Shown: positions 1 through 7,066 of the stretch, piece by piece
Position numbering within the stretch: position 1 is the first letter of the stretch
How the letters are laid out: each line of letters starts with the position of its first letter
Assembly: GCA_900766795.1 (NCBI GenBank)
Contig: CAAFWX010000277.1
Coordinates: forward strand, 1-14,692
DNA length: 14,692 bases
Source of the DNA: Oscillospiraceae bacterium
GTDB lineage: Bacteria > Bacillota_A > Clostridia > Oscillospirales > Ruminococcaceae
Direction: 5' to 3'
Position numbers and translations under genes: made by a program
Notes under the pieces: model-generated
What the model was told of the DNA's origin: nothing
The model's input: the letters and a program-made list of their open reading frames with translations, nothing else
The model's database searches: none

Positions 1-1251
1 GACCTGAACGTGGGCGGCGTGGCGGGCGCCATGGCCATTGAGGTGGATTTCGACCCGGAGGACGACATCGCCGAGGTAGGCGAGAAGTCCTTTGACTTCC
101 GCTATGAGACACGGGCCATTTTGCAGGAGTGCGTCAACAGCGGCGAAGTCACCGCCAAAAAGAACTACTGCGGCGGAATCGTCGGCAGAATGGAAATGGG
201 CGTTGTCAGAAACTCCAACGAAAACGGAAAGGTGACAAGCACGGGCGGCAGCTATGCGGGCGGAATCGCGGGTTCTTCCGCGGCGGCAATCAGAAACTGC
301 ATTTCAAAGGCTTCGGTGGCCGCGCAGAGCTTTGTCGGCGGCATTGCGGGTCAGGGACTTATCCTCACCGACAACGCGGCAATCCTGAAGGTGTCCGACT
401 GCACCGAGCGCAGCGGCGCTGTGGCAGGCTTTGTTGACCTCTCCACAGAGAACTCCGAGGTGGTTGGAAACTGCTTTGTAGACCGCGGCACGGCAGGTAT
501 CGACGGCATAAGCTACGCGGGCGCGGCGTTCCCCGTGGAGTTTGAGGAGTTCGCAAGACTTGCGGGCAGCACGGCGGTCATTGACGTGACGTTCATCGTG
601 GAGGGCAGGACAGCGGACACCATTCAGGTGGACTTCGGCGCGGCGCTTCCCGAGGACAGATTCCCGCAGATTCCCGCAAAAGAGGGCTGCTTCGCGCGGT
701 GGACTGAGTTCGACAACGAGTGCATAACCTTTCCTACCGAGGTGGAGGCGGTGTACACTCCGTTCGTAACGCTTATTGAAAGCGCGAAGAAATCGGAAAA
801 ATCTCCGCTGGTGCTGGCGGGAGGAATCTTCGGCGACGGAAGCAGCGTGACGGTCACTACCGAAAGCAGCAGCATTTTCCCGCCCGACAACAGCGAATTA
901 AGGCTTGTTGAGGTGCACAACGACCTTGCAGACGGCGAGATAACCCAGCTGCGCTTTCTCGCGCCCGAAAGCAGAGGCTCGCTCAACGTCATGCAGTATG
1001 TAAACGGCGCATGGAAGAACGTTGCTTTCACCCAAAACGGTCATTACCTTATAGTTGAGAATCCGCAGCTTGAAAACGGCTCGGGCGCGTTCTGCGTGCA
1101 GAGGACGAAAGCGGACTATGTTCCCGCGCTGATTATCGGCGTTGGAGCGGTTCTGCTGCTGACCAACATCATTCTGTGGGCTGTTATACTCAAAAGAAAA
1201 CACGCCGCAAAAAAGGCGCAGAAATCCGCACAGAAAAACGCACAGCCCTGA
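1..1251 (+). CDS. GLUG-repeat surface protein, C-terminal membrane anchor (5' end missing)
   Basis: The frame is open from base 1, so the start lies outside the window; 416 residues remain. Residues about 46-121 carry GLUG-type repeats, seen as repeated GGIVG/GGIAG turns each followed by a short strand ending in N-C or a Gly-Lys-Val-Thr type element, and another GGVAG turn lies at the very start. Residues about 193-253 (VTF start, G and paired P positions, W, then AVYT end) resemble the small beta-grasp-like bacterial repeat found in clostridial and Listeria surface proteins. A single hydrophobic helix at about 373-397 is followed by a Lys/Ala-rich cytoplasmic tail, so the protein is probably held in the membrane with its repeats outside; there is no LPXTG motif. 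GLUG proteins are commonly adhesins or surface proteins. The role here is unknown; the family call is fairly sure, the function is not. Confidence 0.75.
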   Translation, partial: DLNVGGVAGAMAIEVDFDPEDDIAEVGEKSFDFRYETRAILQECVNSGEVTAKKNYCGGIVGRMEMGVVRNSNENGKVTSTGGSYAGGIAGSSAAAIRNCISKASVAAQSFVGGIAGQGLILTDNAAILKVSDCTERSGAVAGFVDLSTENSEVVGNCFVDRGTAGIDGISYAGAAFPVEFEEFARLAGSTAVIDVTFIVEGRTADTIQVDFGAALPEDRFPQIPAKEGCFARWTEFDNECITFPTEVEAVYTPFVTLIESAKKSEKSPLVLAGGIFGDGSSVTVTTESSSIFPPDNSELRLVEVHNDLADGEITQLRFLAPESRGSLNVMQYVNGAWKNVAFTQNGHYLIVENPQLENGSGAFCVQRTKADYVPALIIGVGAVLLLTNIILWAVILKRKHAAKKAQKSAQKNAQP

Positions 1252-1263
1252 GCAAATCTCCCT

Positions 1264-1303
1264 TAACACAAAAGCCCCTGCGCTTTAGTCGGCGCGGGGG
1301 CTT
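1264..1303 (-). terminator. Rho-independent terminator of the DUF1492-XRE-ImmA cassette
   Basis: Arms at 1272-1283 and 1292-1303 form a 12-bp stem with one G-T pair around an 8-base loop. Read on the minus strand the stem is followed by a T-rich stretch (TTTGTGTT), while the plus side has no T-run. It therefore mainly ends the minus-strand cassette and overlaps its last stop codon. It may also slow transcription of the convergent surface-protein gene. Confidence 0.7.
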
Positions 1304-1949
1304 ACTTATACGCTTCATCGCGGCAGACGTCGTAAATATACTGCCCGACGAACGGGGAAAACTGCACCAGCAGCCGCATATCGTCGCTGTCCGCGAGGAA
1401 AGCGCTGTCGGGCGCCTCCTGCTGCCTGTCGGTCACGCGCCAGCTGCGAAAGCGCTCCGCGCTGCTTCTGCGCAATCGGGTCAGCTCCTCGAAGCGATAC
1501 CCCGCCGCCTGCGCGGAAATCCCGCAAAGCCGCTCAATCTCCCCCGCCGAGCGCACCGCGCAAAAGTGCAGCACCGTAAGCGGCGCTAACAGCTGCGCGG
1601 CGAACTTGTCCGCTTCACGCTCCTGCTGTATGTCGGGTTTTTCGCCGCTCAGATGCCCCAGCATGCAGTGCCCCAGCTCGTGAGCAAGCGTCCAGCGCTG
1701 GCGGGTGTTTGCGCCGCGCCCGAACCCGCAGGCGTTTTCGTTCAGCGCACAGACAAAGCTGCCCTCGTAAGGGAAGCTGAAGCCCATTGTGCTTTCGCGG
1801 TACAGCTCCTCAAGGCTTTTGTCAAACACCCGCGCACAGTCCGCGTAGGTTACTACCTTAATCCCGAAAAACTCCGCAAGCTCCGCAGGAGAAACAGGCA
1901 GCGACCGTACATTCGCCATTATCAGAACCTGCGCCGCTGAAAGCTTCAT
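1302..1949 (-). CDS. ImmA/IrrE family metallo-endopeptidase
   Basis: This 215-residue protein has the family layout. A zinc-binding HELGH lies at residues 90-94 and is followed by the downstream Glu-containing segment EREADKFAAQLLAP (residues 110-123) that supplies the third metal ligand; the C-terminal third is variable. In the ICEBs1 element of Bacillus subtilis the relative ImmA cleaves the XRE repressor ImmR, and in Deinococcus IrrE acts on the repressor DdrO. Here the gene follows an XRE gene with a 4-base ATGA overlap (1946-1949), so cleavage of that XRE protein is the natural inference. The start is fixed by this overlap; a GGAGG-like site lies just upstream in the XRE gene's end (GGGAGGAAG). 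No catalytic residue appears to be missing. It is probably cytosolic, as no signal peptide or membrane segment is seen. Confidence 0.85.
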   Translation of the reverse strand: MKLSAAQVLIMANVRSLPVSPAELAEFFGIKVVTYADCARVFDKSLEELYRESTMGFSFPYEGSFVCALNENACGFGRGANTRQRWTLAHELGHCMLGHLSGEKPDIQQEREADKFAAQLLAPLTVLHFCAVRSAGEIERLCGISAQAAGYRFEELTRLRRSSAERFRSWRVTDRQQEAPDSAFLADSDDMRLLVQFSPFVGQYIYDVCRDEAYK

Positions 1950-2374
1950 TTTCTTCCTCCCTTATAGTCGGGGCAGTCGAGAATGCTTGCCGACGAATCG
2001 CGCTTCTTCAGCTCGGCAAAGTGCGGAGCGCCGCTTCCGCGAGCCGCAATCAGCACAGCGCCCTCTCCTGCTGTGCAGCGGGCGTATTCCGTTTCCGTGC
2101 AGGCGTCCACCGCCTGCCTGCCCTGCTCGTCCAGCGCACGGTATTTCTCCATGTGCTCTGACTCGTTCTCGTCCTCAAACATTCCCTGAAACAGCTCGTT
2201 GGGCTGCGCGCACAGCGCGTTGAACAGCCTGTAAAGCACGTCCCCGCGCGGGTGGCTCACCTCCCGCTCATAGTTGCCCACCGCCGAGGGCGTAACCCCG
2301 ATTCGCAGGGCAAGCTCCTCCTGCGTAAGCCCCGCCCGCTCACGAAGCTGCCTTATTCTTGTTCCTATTCCCAT
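1946..2374 (-). CDS. XRE family transcriptional regulator (ImmR-like repressor)
   Basis: The protein has 142 residues with a Cro/CI-type helix-turn-helix at about 5-62 (RIRQLRERAGLTQEELA, then GVTPSAVGNYERE as the recognition region). The C-terminal half, about 65-142, is charged and matches nothing I recognise; it may be where the peptidase encoded next cuts or binds. The start at 2374 is supported by a GGAGG site 8 bases upstream. That site lies within the end of the preceding gene, and the two reading frames overlap by 35 bases, so translation is probably coupled. It likely represses the cassette promoter through the GTTCATGAAC operators upstream of the first gene. The DNA-binding family is certain; the target and induction signal are inferred. 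Confidence 0.85.
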   Translation of the reverse strand: MGIGTRIRQLRERAGLTQEELALRIGVTPSAVGNYEREVSHPRGDVLYRLFNALCAQPNELFQGMFEDENESEHMEKYRALDEQGRQAVDACTETEYARCTAGEGAVLIAARGSGAPHFAELKKRDSSASILDCPDYKGGRK

Positions 2375-2786
2375 CGTCTTTTCCTCCGTTTTTGTTCTTG
2401 CAGAAGTGCCTCTCTATCCGCTCAAGAGCGCTTTTCCTGAGCAAAAACACCCTGCGCTCGCTCATATAAAGCTTTTCGGCAATTTCCGCCCAGCTCTTTC
2501 CGAGAGAATAATAGCTCTCGATTACAGAGCGCTCCTCGCCCTCAAGGAAGCTGAGATACACCAGCGCGTTGCGCTTTGCGTCAACCGTGCGGTCAACCTG
2601 CGCGTTCATCTCAGCTTCCAGCGCCGCCAGCTTCTCCACTATTCTCGCAGAATAGTCCTCGCTTGCATAAACGTTCTTTCGCGTGCTCGCCGCAATCCTG
2701 CGAAGCCGCTCGATGTGCTCAAGCTGGACCTGTGTTTCCAGCTCAAAGGCGCGCGCCCTTTCAAGCAGCGCCATTATTTTTTCCAT
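2340..2786 (-). CDS. DUF1492-like protein with sigma-70 region 4-type helix-turn-helix
   Basis: The protein has 148 residues from an ATG preceded by a strong AAAGGAGG site (2792-2799). A longer in-frame reading to 2882 is rejected because it would cover the promoter. Residues 1-78 are predicted to be long charged helices, possibly a coiled coil. Residues about 81-124 (LEGEERSVIESYY, SWAEIAEKLYMSERRV) match the sigma region 4-like helix-turn-helix seen in small phage proteins of the DUF1492/ArpU/RinA type, which act in late-gene or element transcription. The tail is Lys/Asn/Gly-rich and overlaps the next gene. It is first in the cassette, ahead of the XRE and ImmA genes. The DNA-binding fold is likely; whether it acts as activator, sigma-like factor or co-regulator is unknown. 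Confidence 0.7.
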   Translation of the reverse strand: MEKIMALLERARAFELETQVQLEHIERLRRIAASTRKNVYASEDYSARIVEKLAALEAEMNAQVDRTVDAKRNALVYLSFLEGEERSVIESYYSLGKSWAEIAEKLYMSERRVFLLRKSALERIERHFCKNKNGGKDDGNRNKNKAAS

Positions 2787-2824
2787 AGCAGTCCTCCTTT
2801 CGGCAAATGTTCGTGTTTTCTCTT

Positions 2825-2850
2825 GTTCATGAACATTCCTTTTCATGAAC
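2825..2850. promoter_or_regulatory. Paired palindromic operators of the XRE cassette
   Basis: GTTCATGAAC at 2825-2834 is a perfect 10-bp palindrome, and TTTCATGAAC at 2841-2850 repeats it exactly 16 bp away. The outer parts also form a larger inverted repeat (TTGTTCATGA at 2823-2832 with TCATGAACAA at 2843-2852). The second site sits at the expected transcription start and the first just downstream. A weak third site, GTTCGTG at 2809, keeps the same 16-bp step. This is the expected arrangement for autorepression by the XRE protein encoded in the cassette (inference). Confidence 0.75.
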
Positions 2851-2852
2851 AA

Positions 2853-2882
2853 ATTATACCACAAGAAGCTTGTAGTTGTCAA
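2853..2882 (-). promoter_or_regulatory. Consensus sigma-A promoter of the DUF1492-XRE-ImmA cassette
   Basis: On the minus strand TTGACA (2882-2877), an 18-bp spacer and TATAAT (2858-2853) match both hexamers perfectly. The predicted start is near 2846, inside the operator pair, so the strong promoter is probably kept off by the XRE repressor. Confidence 0.85.
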
Positions 2883-2942
2883 GAGGTGAAAGCCAAATTT
2901 TCAAAAAAATCTTCGCGTTCGACAATTCTTTTCGTTTTGCTC

Positions 2943-2971
2943 TTGAAATCTCCGCTCATTCATGGTATAAT
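2943..2971 (+). promoter_or_regulatory. Sigma-A promoter for the PHP-malic enzyme-metF operon
   Basis: TTGAAA (2943-2948), a 17-bp spacer and TATAAT (2966-2971) give a near-consensus promoter. It leaves a leader of about 70 bases before the PHP gene, too short for a typical SAM or T-box riboswitch. Confidence 0.75.
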
Positions 2972-3045
2972 GTTAAATGGTATGTTATAGATTTGTACAA
3001 GAGGACAAGAAGTTTCCGCAAAACAAAAACTCTATGAGGTGACTT

Positions 3046-3894
3046 ATGAAGGCTGATTTGCACTGCCACACTACCATTTCCGACGGCTCGCTTGGGATTT
3101 CCGATGTCATCCGTCAGGCGGCAAGGGACGGGGTTGAATATCTCGCGATAACCGACCACGACTCTCTGGCTTCCCTTTCCCGCTCCTCGATTCTCGGGAA
3201 GCGTTACAACGTGAACGTTATCCCTGCGGTGGAGTTCTCCGCATTTGACGGCAAGCGCGGGAAGAAGGTTCACATCCTTTGCTACAACCCCAAAAAGCCC
3301 GACCGACTGGAGGGGCTTTGCCTGAGAAATTCCGAGGGAAGAATGAAACTCGGAAAGTCCATGGCGATGAAGGTGCTGGATAAGTACCCCATAACGCTCG
3401 AGAGCATTCTGCGCTACTCCGCGGGAAGCAAGGCTATCTACAAGTGCCACATCATGCATGCGCTGATGGACTACGGCTACACCACCGAGCTTTACGGCAG
3501 CGTATACGACAAGATATTCGACGCAAACACGGGAATATGCTCCGAGGAGGTTAAGGCGGAAGCGGACTTCTATCCCGATGTGCGCTTTGTCACCTCTCTG
3601 ATAAAGAGCGCGGGAGGAATCTCCGTTATGGCGCACCCGAGGGTATACGACAGCATGTATCTTCTTAAGGAGCTTGCCGAGGAGGGCGCGGTTGACGGCG
3701 TGGAAATCTGGCACAGCAGCGCCGATGAAGCTTTCCGTGCGCAGCTGATGAGCGTTGCCGAGCAGCACGGGCTGATTACAACGGGCGGCTCGGACTTCCA
3801 CGGGTTCTATAACCACTACGCGATTCAGATAGGGTCGAACACCACTCCCGACGAGTCGCTTGAACGAATCCTTAATTTCAAGGGCAACGCATAA
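3046..3894 (+). CDS. PHP domain metal-dependent phosphoesterase
   Basis: The protein has 282 residues and a full set of PHP motifs: DLHCHTTISDG (residues 4-14, metal ligands H6, H8, D13), ITDHDS (35-40), a Glu at 63, a His at 135, MAHPR (195-199, H197) and GSDFHG (248-253, D250 and H252). The length and motif order match the YciV/RNase AM-like and nucleoside 3',5'-bisphosphate phosphatase group, which removes phosphate from small nucleotides or trims short RNA; histidinol phosphatase is a less likely alternative. The start has a GAGGTGA site at 3036-3042, 3 bases from the ATG. It is the first gene after the promoter at 2943 and lies 36 bases ahead of malic enzyme, with no terminator between, so they are probably co-transcribed. 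The fold is sure; the substrate is not. Confidence 0.85.
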   Translation: MKADLHCHTTISDGSLGISDVIRQAARDGVEYLAITDHDSLASLSRSSILGKRYNVNVIPAVEFSAFDGKRGKKVHILCYNPKKPDRLEGLCLRNSEGRMKLGKSMAMKVLDKYPITLESILRYSAGSKAIYKCHIMHALMDYGYTTELYGSVYDKIFDANTGICSEEVKAEADFYPDVRFVTSLIKSAGGISVMAHPRVYDSMYLLKELAEEGAVDGVEIWHSSADEAFRAQLMSVAEQHGLITTGGSDFHGFYNHYAIQIGSNTTPDESLERILNFKGNA

Positions 3895-3930
3895 ACTACA
3901 TAATCATTATAAAGAAAGAAGCGAATAAAT

Positions 3931-5094
3931 ATGGACATCAAAGAACAGGCTCTGAAAAAGCATTACGAGTGGGAGGGCAAGCTTGAGGTGGTTTCCCGCG
4001 CGAAAATCGAAACCCGCGAGGACCTTTCCCTTGCCTATACTCCGGGCGTTGCACAGCCCTGCCTCGAGATTGCGAAGGACCCCGAGCTGTCCTACAAGCT
4101 CACCAGAAGAAGCAATCTCGTTGCGGTAATAACAGACGGCACAGCGGTGCTGGGGCTTGGCGACATAGGCGGTCTTGCGGGAATGCCCGTAATGGAGGGC
4201 AAGTGCTGCCTGTTTAAAGAGTTCGGCGGCGTTGACGCGTTCCCTCTCTGCATAAAGAGCAAGGACCCCGACGAAATCGTGCGCACCATTGAGCTTATTT
4301 CCGACAGCTTCGGCGGTATCAATCTCGAGGACATTTCCGCGCCGCGCTGCTTTGAAATCGAGCGCAAGCTTAAGGAGAAGCTGGACATACCCGTGTTCCA
4401 CGACGACCAGCACGGCACGGCAATCGTTGTCGGCGCAGCAATGCTTAACGCCGTGAAGCTTAAGGGCAAGAAGCTTTCGGACATTACCCTTGTCATCAAC
4501 GGTGCAGGCTCTGCGGGAATAGCCATCGGCAAATTCATGCTGAACCTCGGCGTAGGAAACCTCATCATGGTTGACATCAACGGAATCATCAACCGCGACG
4601 AGCACTACGACAACCCCGCGCACGCAGAGATAGCACAGCTTACCAACAAGAACAACATCAAGGGCACCCTCGCTGACGCGCTTAAGGGCGCAGACGCATT
4701 TGTCGGCGTTTCCAAGCCCAACCTTGTAACTCCCGAGATGGTGAAGTCCATGGCGGACAAGCCCATAATGTTCCCCATGGCGAACCCCAATCCCGAGATT
4801 ACCTACGAGCTTGCAAAGGAAAGCGGCGCGTACATTGTCGGCACAGGCAGAAGCGACTACCCCAACCAGATAAACAACGTTCTGGTGTTCCCCGGCGTGT
4901 TCAAGGGCGCGCTTTCCGTCCGCGCAAAGCAGATTACCGAGGAGATGAAGCTGGCTGCCGCTCACGCAATCGCCGACCTCGTTCCCGACGACAAGCTCTC
5001 GGTTGACTACATAATCCCAAGCGCACTGGACAAGTCCGTTGCGGCGGCGGTTGCAAAGGCTGTCGCTGAGTGCTGGACAAATTCACAGAAATGA
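3931..5094 (+). CDS. Malic enzyme, short bacterial NAD(P)-dependent form
   Basis: The enzyme oxidatively decarboxylates malate to pyruvate and CO2 while reducing NAD(P). The 387-residue length is that of the short bacterial form. Visible residues are the catalytic Tyr36 (LAYTPGVAQPC), Lys91 in MEGKCCLFK, the metal-binding Glu133-Asp134 and Asp159 (FHDDQHGTAI), the nucleotide-binding INGAGSAGIAIG loop (190-200), and NPNPEI near 286-290. An Asp at 215, at the end of the second nucleotide-binding strand, favours NAD over NADP (inference). The N-terminus starts as in close relatives (MDIKEQALKKHYEW), so the start is trusted although only a weak A-rich GAAAGAAG site precedes it. It sits between the PHP gene and the TSCPD gene (12 bases downstream). 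Confidence 0.93.
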   Translation: MDIKEQALKKHYEWEGKLEVVSRAKIETREDLSLAYTPGVAQPCLEIAKDPELSYKLTRRSNLVAVITDGTAVLGLGDIGGLAGMPVMEGKCCLFKEFGGVDAFPLCIKSKDPDEIVRTIELISDSFGGINLEDISAPRCFEIERKLKEKLDIPVFHDDQHGTAIVVGAAMLNAVKLKGKKLSDITLVINGAGSAGIAIGKFMLNLGVGNLIMVDINGIINRDEHYDNPAHAEIAQLTNKNNIKGTLADALKGADAFVGVSKPNLVTPEMVKSMADKPIMFPMANPNPEITYELAKESGAYIVGTGRSDYPNQINNVLVFPGVFKGALSVRAKQITEEMKLAAAHAIADLVPDDKLSVDYIIPSALDKSVAAAVAKAVAECWTNSQK

Positions 5095-5106
5095 GAGGAC
5101 AGAAAA

Positions 5107-5361
5107 ATGACTTTTGAATACTTTCCGCGCGGAGTATGCTCCCGCAAAATGATTATCGACGTTGACGGCACAAAGGTTACGGGACTTACAGTTGAGGGCG
5201 GCTGCAACGGCAACCTTCAGGGCATTTCCGCGCTTGTAAAAGGCATGGAAATCGACGAGGTTATCTCACGTCTTGAAAATATCCGCTGCGGCGGAAAGCC
5301 CACATCCTGCCCCGCGCAGCTTGCCACGGCGCTCAAGAAAATCAAAAGCGAAAACGCATAA
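5107..5361 (+). CDS. TSCPD domain protein, TIGR03905 family
   Basis: This is a small protein of 84 residues ending in the diagnostic TSCPAQLA (66-73). Four cysteines, C11, C33, C61 and C68, are spaced as in the family and may bind metal. TSCPD domains also occur at the end of class II ribonucleotide reductases, and stand-alone TIGR03905 proteins are common in Clostridia; their role is unknown. An AGAGGAC ribosome site lies 6 bases before the ATG, and the gene starts 12 bases after malic enzyme, so it belongs to the same operon. No function can be drawn from the neighbours with any confidence. Confidence 0.85.
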   Translation: MTFEYFPRGVCSRKMIIDVDGTKVTGLTVEGGCNGNLQGISALVKGMEIDEVISRLENIRCGGKPTSCPAQLATALKKIKSENA

Positions 5362-5395
5362 CAAACAAACACAGAACAAACAGGAGATAAACTAA

Positions 5396-6262
5396 ATGAA
5401 AATCCCCGAGCTTTTCAAGGAGGGAAAAACCGTCCTCTCCTTTGAAATATTCCCGCCGAAAAAGGACGGCTCAATCGACACCGTTTATAAGACCCTTGAC
5501 GGGCTTGCAGACCTGCGCCCCGATTTCATCAGCGTCACCTACGGTGCGGGCGGCTCTGCGGCAGGCTGCTCCACAAGGGAGATTGCCTGCATAATCAAGG
5601 AGAAATACCACACCGAATCCATCGCGCACCTCACCTGCGTAAACTCCACAAAGACAGACATTGACAGAATCATCGGCGAGTTTCAGGAAAGCGGTATCGA
5701 AAACGTGCTGGCGCTGCGCGGCGACATCAACCCTGCCTACCCGCCAAAGCACGAGTTTGAGCACGCAAGCGACCTCATCTCCTACATGAAGCAGCGCTGC
5801 TCTCTCAGCTTTTCGGGCGCCTGCTACCCCGAGGTGCACCCAGAGTCGGCAAGCATGACAGATGACGTGCTGAACCTTAAGAAAAAGGTTGACGCGGGCG
5901 CAGACCACCTTATCTCCCAGCTATTCTTCGACAACAGCCACTTCTACGACTTCGTGGAAAAGGCGCGTATCGCGGGGATAAATGTTCCCATCGAAGCAGG
6001 AATCATGCCCTGCACAAACGCAAAGTCTATCCGCCGCATGGTGCAGATGTGCGGAGCGAGCCTGCCCGCGAAGTTCACCAAGCTTATCGCTCGCTACGGC
6101 GACAACGACGAGGCAATGTGCGACGCGGGAATAGCCTACGCGGTTGACCAGATAATCGACCTTGTCACCAACGGAGTGGACGGTATCCACCTCTACACCA
6201 TGAACAACCCCTATGTGGCAAGAAGAATTTACGAAAGCGTAGAGAGGGTGATAAGGTCATGA
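5396..6262 (+). CDS. metF: Methylenetetrahydrofolate reductase
   Basis: MetF reduces 5,10-methylene-tetrahydrofolate to 5-methyl-tetrahydrofolate with an FAD cofactor, supplying the methyl group for methionine. At 288 residues it is a normal single-domain bacterial TIM barrel. SFEIFPPK (15-22) contains the catalytic Glu17, LALRGD (105-110) the Asp that contacts FAD, SQLFFD (174-179) the Gln and Phe near the folate, and GIHLYTMN (263-270) the C-terminal signature. An AGGAG site lies 10 bases ahead of the ATG. The stop overlaps the start of the next gene by 4 bases (ATGA, 6259-6262), so the two are translationally coupled. The partner gene is a MetH-activation protein, which fits a methionine role rather than Wood-Ljungdahl use. 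Confidence 0.95.
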   Translation: MKIPELFKEGKTVLSFEIFPPKKDGSIDTVYKTLDGLADLRPDFISVTYGAGGSAAGCSTREIACIIKEKYHTESIAHLTCVNSTKTDIDRIIGEFQESGIENVLALRGDINPAYPPKHEFEHASDLISYMKQRCSLSFSGACYPEVHPESASMTDDVLNLKKKVDAGADHLISQLFFDNSHFYDFVEKARIAGINVPIEAGIMPCTNAKSIRRMVQMCGASLPAKFTKLIARYGDNDEAMCDAGIAYAVDQIIDLVTNGVDGIHLYTMNNPYVARRIYESVERVIRS

Positions 6263-6933
6263 TATGTGAAATCAAAGCAATAAACAAAGCCGAAGCGCTG
6301 CGCTACATGGGCTACAAGGAAGAACCTGACGAGCGTATTCTCGCCATGGTGAACGAATGCGAGGAGGAGCTGCTTAAGGCGGCGCGCCCGCAGTATGTCT
6401 GGCGCACATTCAACGTTGTAAGAATCGGCAATTCCCTTTCGCTGTACGACTGCGATTTCGAGCTTGAGGGCGAGGACATCGCAAACCACCTGAAAGGCTG
6501 CGACAAGGCTGCGGTTATCTGCTGCACCCTTTCCTCGGACACTGACCGCTTTCTGAAAAAGCTGGACGTTTCCGACAGCATGAAGGCGCTCATCTCCGAC
6601 GCTCTCGCAAACGCCATGATTGAGCAGGTGGGCGAGGAAGCGCGCAAGGATATCCTCGCTAACATGACGGGCTACTCCACTACATTCTGCTACGGCGCGG
6701 GCTACGGCGATTTCCCGATTGAAACCGCTCCGCTGCTTATTGCCTCGGTTGACGCGGTGAGAAAAATCGGCGTGTGCTGCACCGCAACGAACATGCTGAC
6801 CCCCAGAAAGACCATCATCGGCGTTGTCGGGCTTTCCCGCGGAGAGCTTGAGAGAAAGCGCAAAAGCTGCGAGGACTGCAATATGCGCGACAGGTGCCGC
6901 TTCAAGGCATACGGTATGCGCTGCACGGATTAA
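6259..6933 (+). CDS. Stand-alone vitamin B12-dependent methionine synthase activation protein
   Basis: This 224-residue protein resembles the C-terminal activation domain of MetH, which presents S-adenosylmethionine and an electron to re-methylate oxidised cobalamin. The glycine-rich YGAGYGDFPIE (145-155) and NMLTPRKTIIGVVGLS (178-193) correspond to the domain's SAM-binding stretches. It ends in a cysteine cluster (C204, C207, C213, C222; CEDCNMRDRC then GMRC) that the E. coli MetH domain lacks but that is typical of clostridial stand-alone versions; it may hold a metal or an iron-sulfur centre (inference). The gene starts on the metF stop codon and closes the operon ahead of a strong terminator. 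No MetH catalytic subunit is in the window, so its partner must be encoded elsewhere. Confidence 0.85.
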   Translation: MICEIKAINKAEALRYMGYKEEPDERILAMVNECEEELLKAARPQYVWRTFNVVRIGNSLSLYDCDFELEGEDIANHLKGCDKAAVICCTLSSDTDRFLKKLDVSDSMKALISDALANAMIEQVGEEARKDILANMTGYSTTFCYGAGYGDFPIETAPLLIASVDAVRKIGVCCTATNMLTPRKTIIGVVGLSRGELERKRKSCEDCNMRDRCRFKAYGMRCTD

Positions 6934-6940
6934 AACTAAT

Positions 6941-6969
6941 GGGCGGAGATTTCTCTCCGCCCGTTTTTT
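6941..6969 (+). terminator. Rho-independent terminator of the metF operon
   Basis: GGGCGGAGA (6941-6949) pairs perfectly with TCTCCGCCC (6954-6962) around a 4-base loop, followed by T6 at 6964-6969. It lies 7 bases after the last stop codon. Confidence 0.93.
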
Positions 6970-6983
6970 AGTCTGTTGTTACA

Positions 6984-7007
6984 TGTAGGTGCAACCTTTG
7001 GTCGCTC
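6984..7007. repeat. Degenerate copy of the palindromic dispersed repeat
   Basis: These 24 bases match the left end of the 75-bp element at 10589 in 21 positions (TGTAGGTGCAACC then TTTGGTCGCTC). The rest of the element is not clearly recognisable before the next gene at 7067, so this is probably a decayed or solo copy. Confidence 0.55.
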
Positions 7008-7066
7008 GATTTTGCCAAATGGCGGTATCTTCGCGCGGGTCGCGGCAAATCTTTGTTGCCCTCGGG

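Noticed and set aside
2787..2882. An N-terminal extension of the DUF1492-like gene
   Set aside because: It would be translated across the operators and promoter; AAAGGAGG in front of 2786 marks the real start.
2972..3045. A SAM or folate riboswitch in front of the metF operon
   Set aside because: The leader is only about 70 bases, AT-rich, and lacks the needed helices; the gap directly before metF is 34 bases.
3907..4965. A 352-codon minus-strand open frame opposite malic enzyme
   Set aside because: The plus-strand frame has all malic enzyme motifs; the minus frame shows no family motif and has no convincing ribosome site.
7011..7066. Short hairpins after the WYL gene as a terminator
   Set aside because: The stems are short and no T-run follows on the minus strand, so termination there is not supported.
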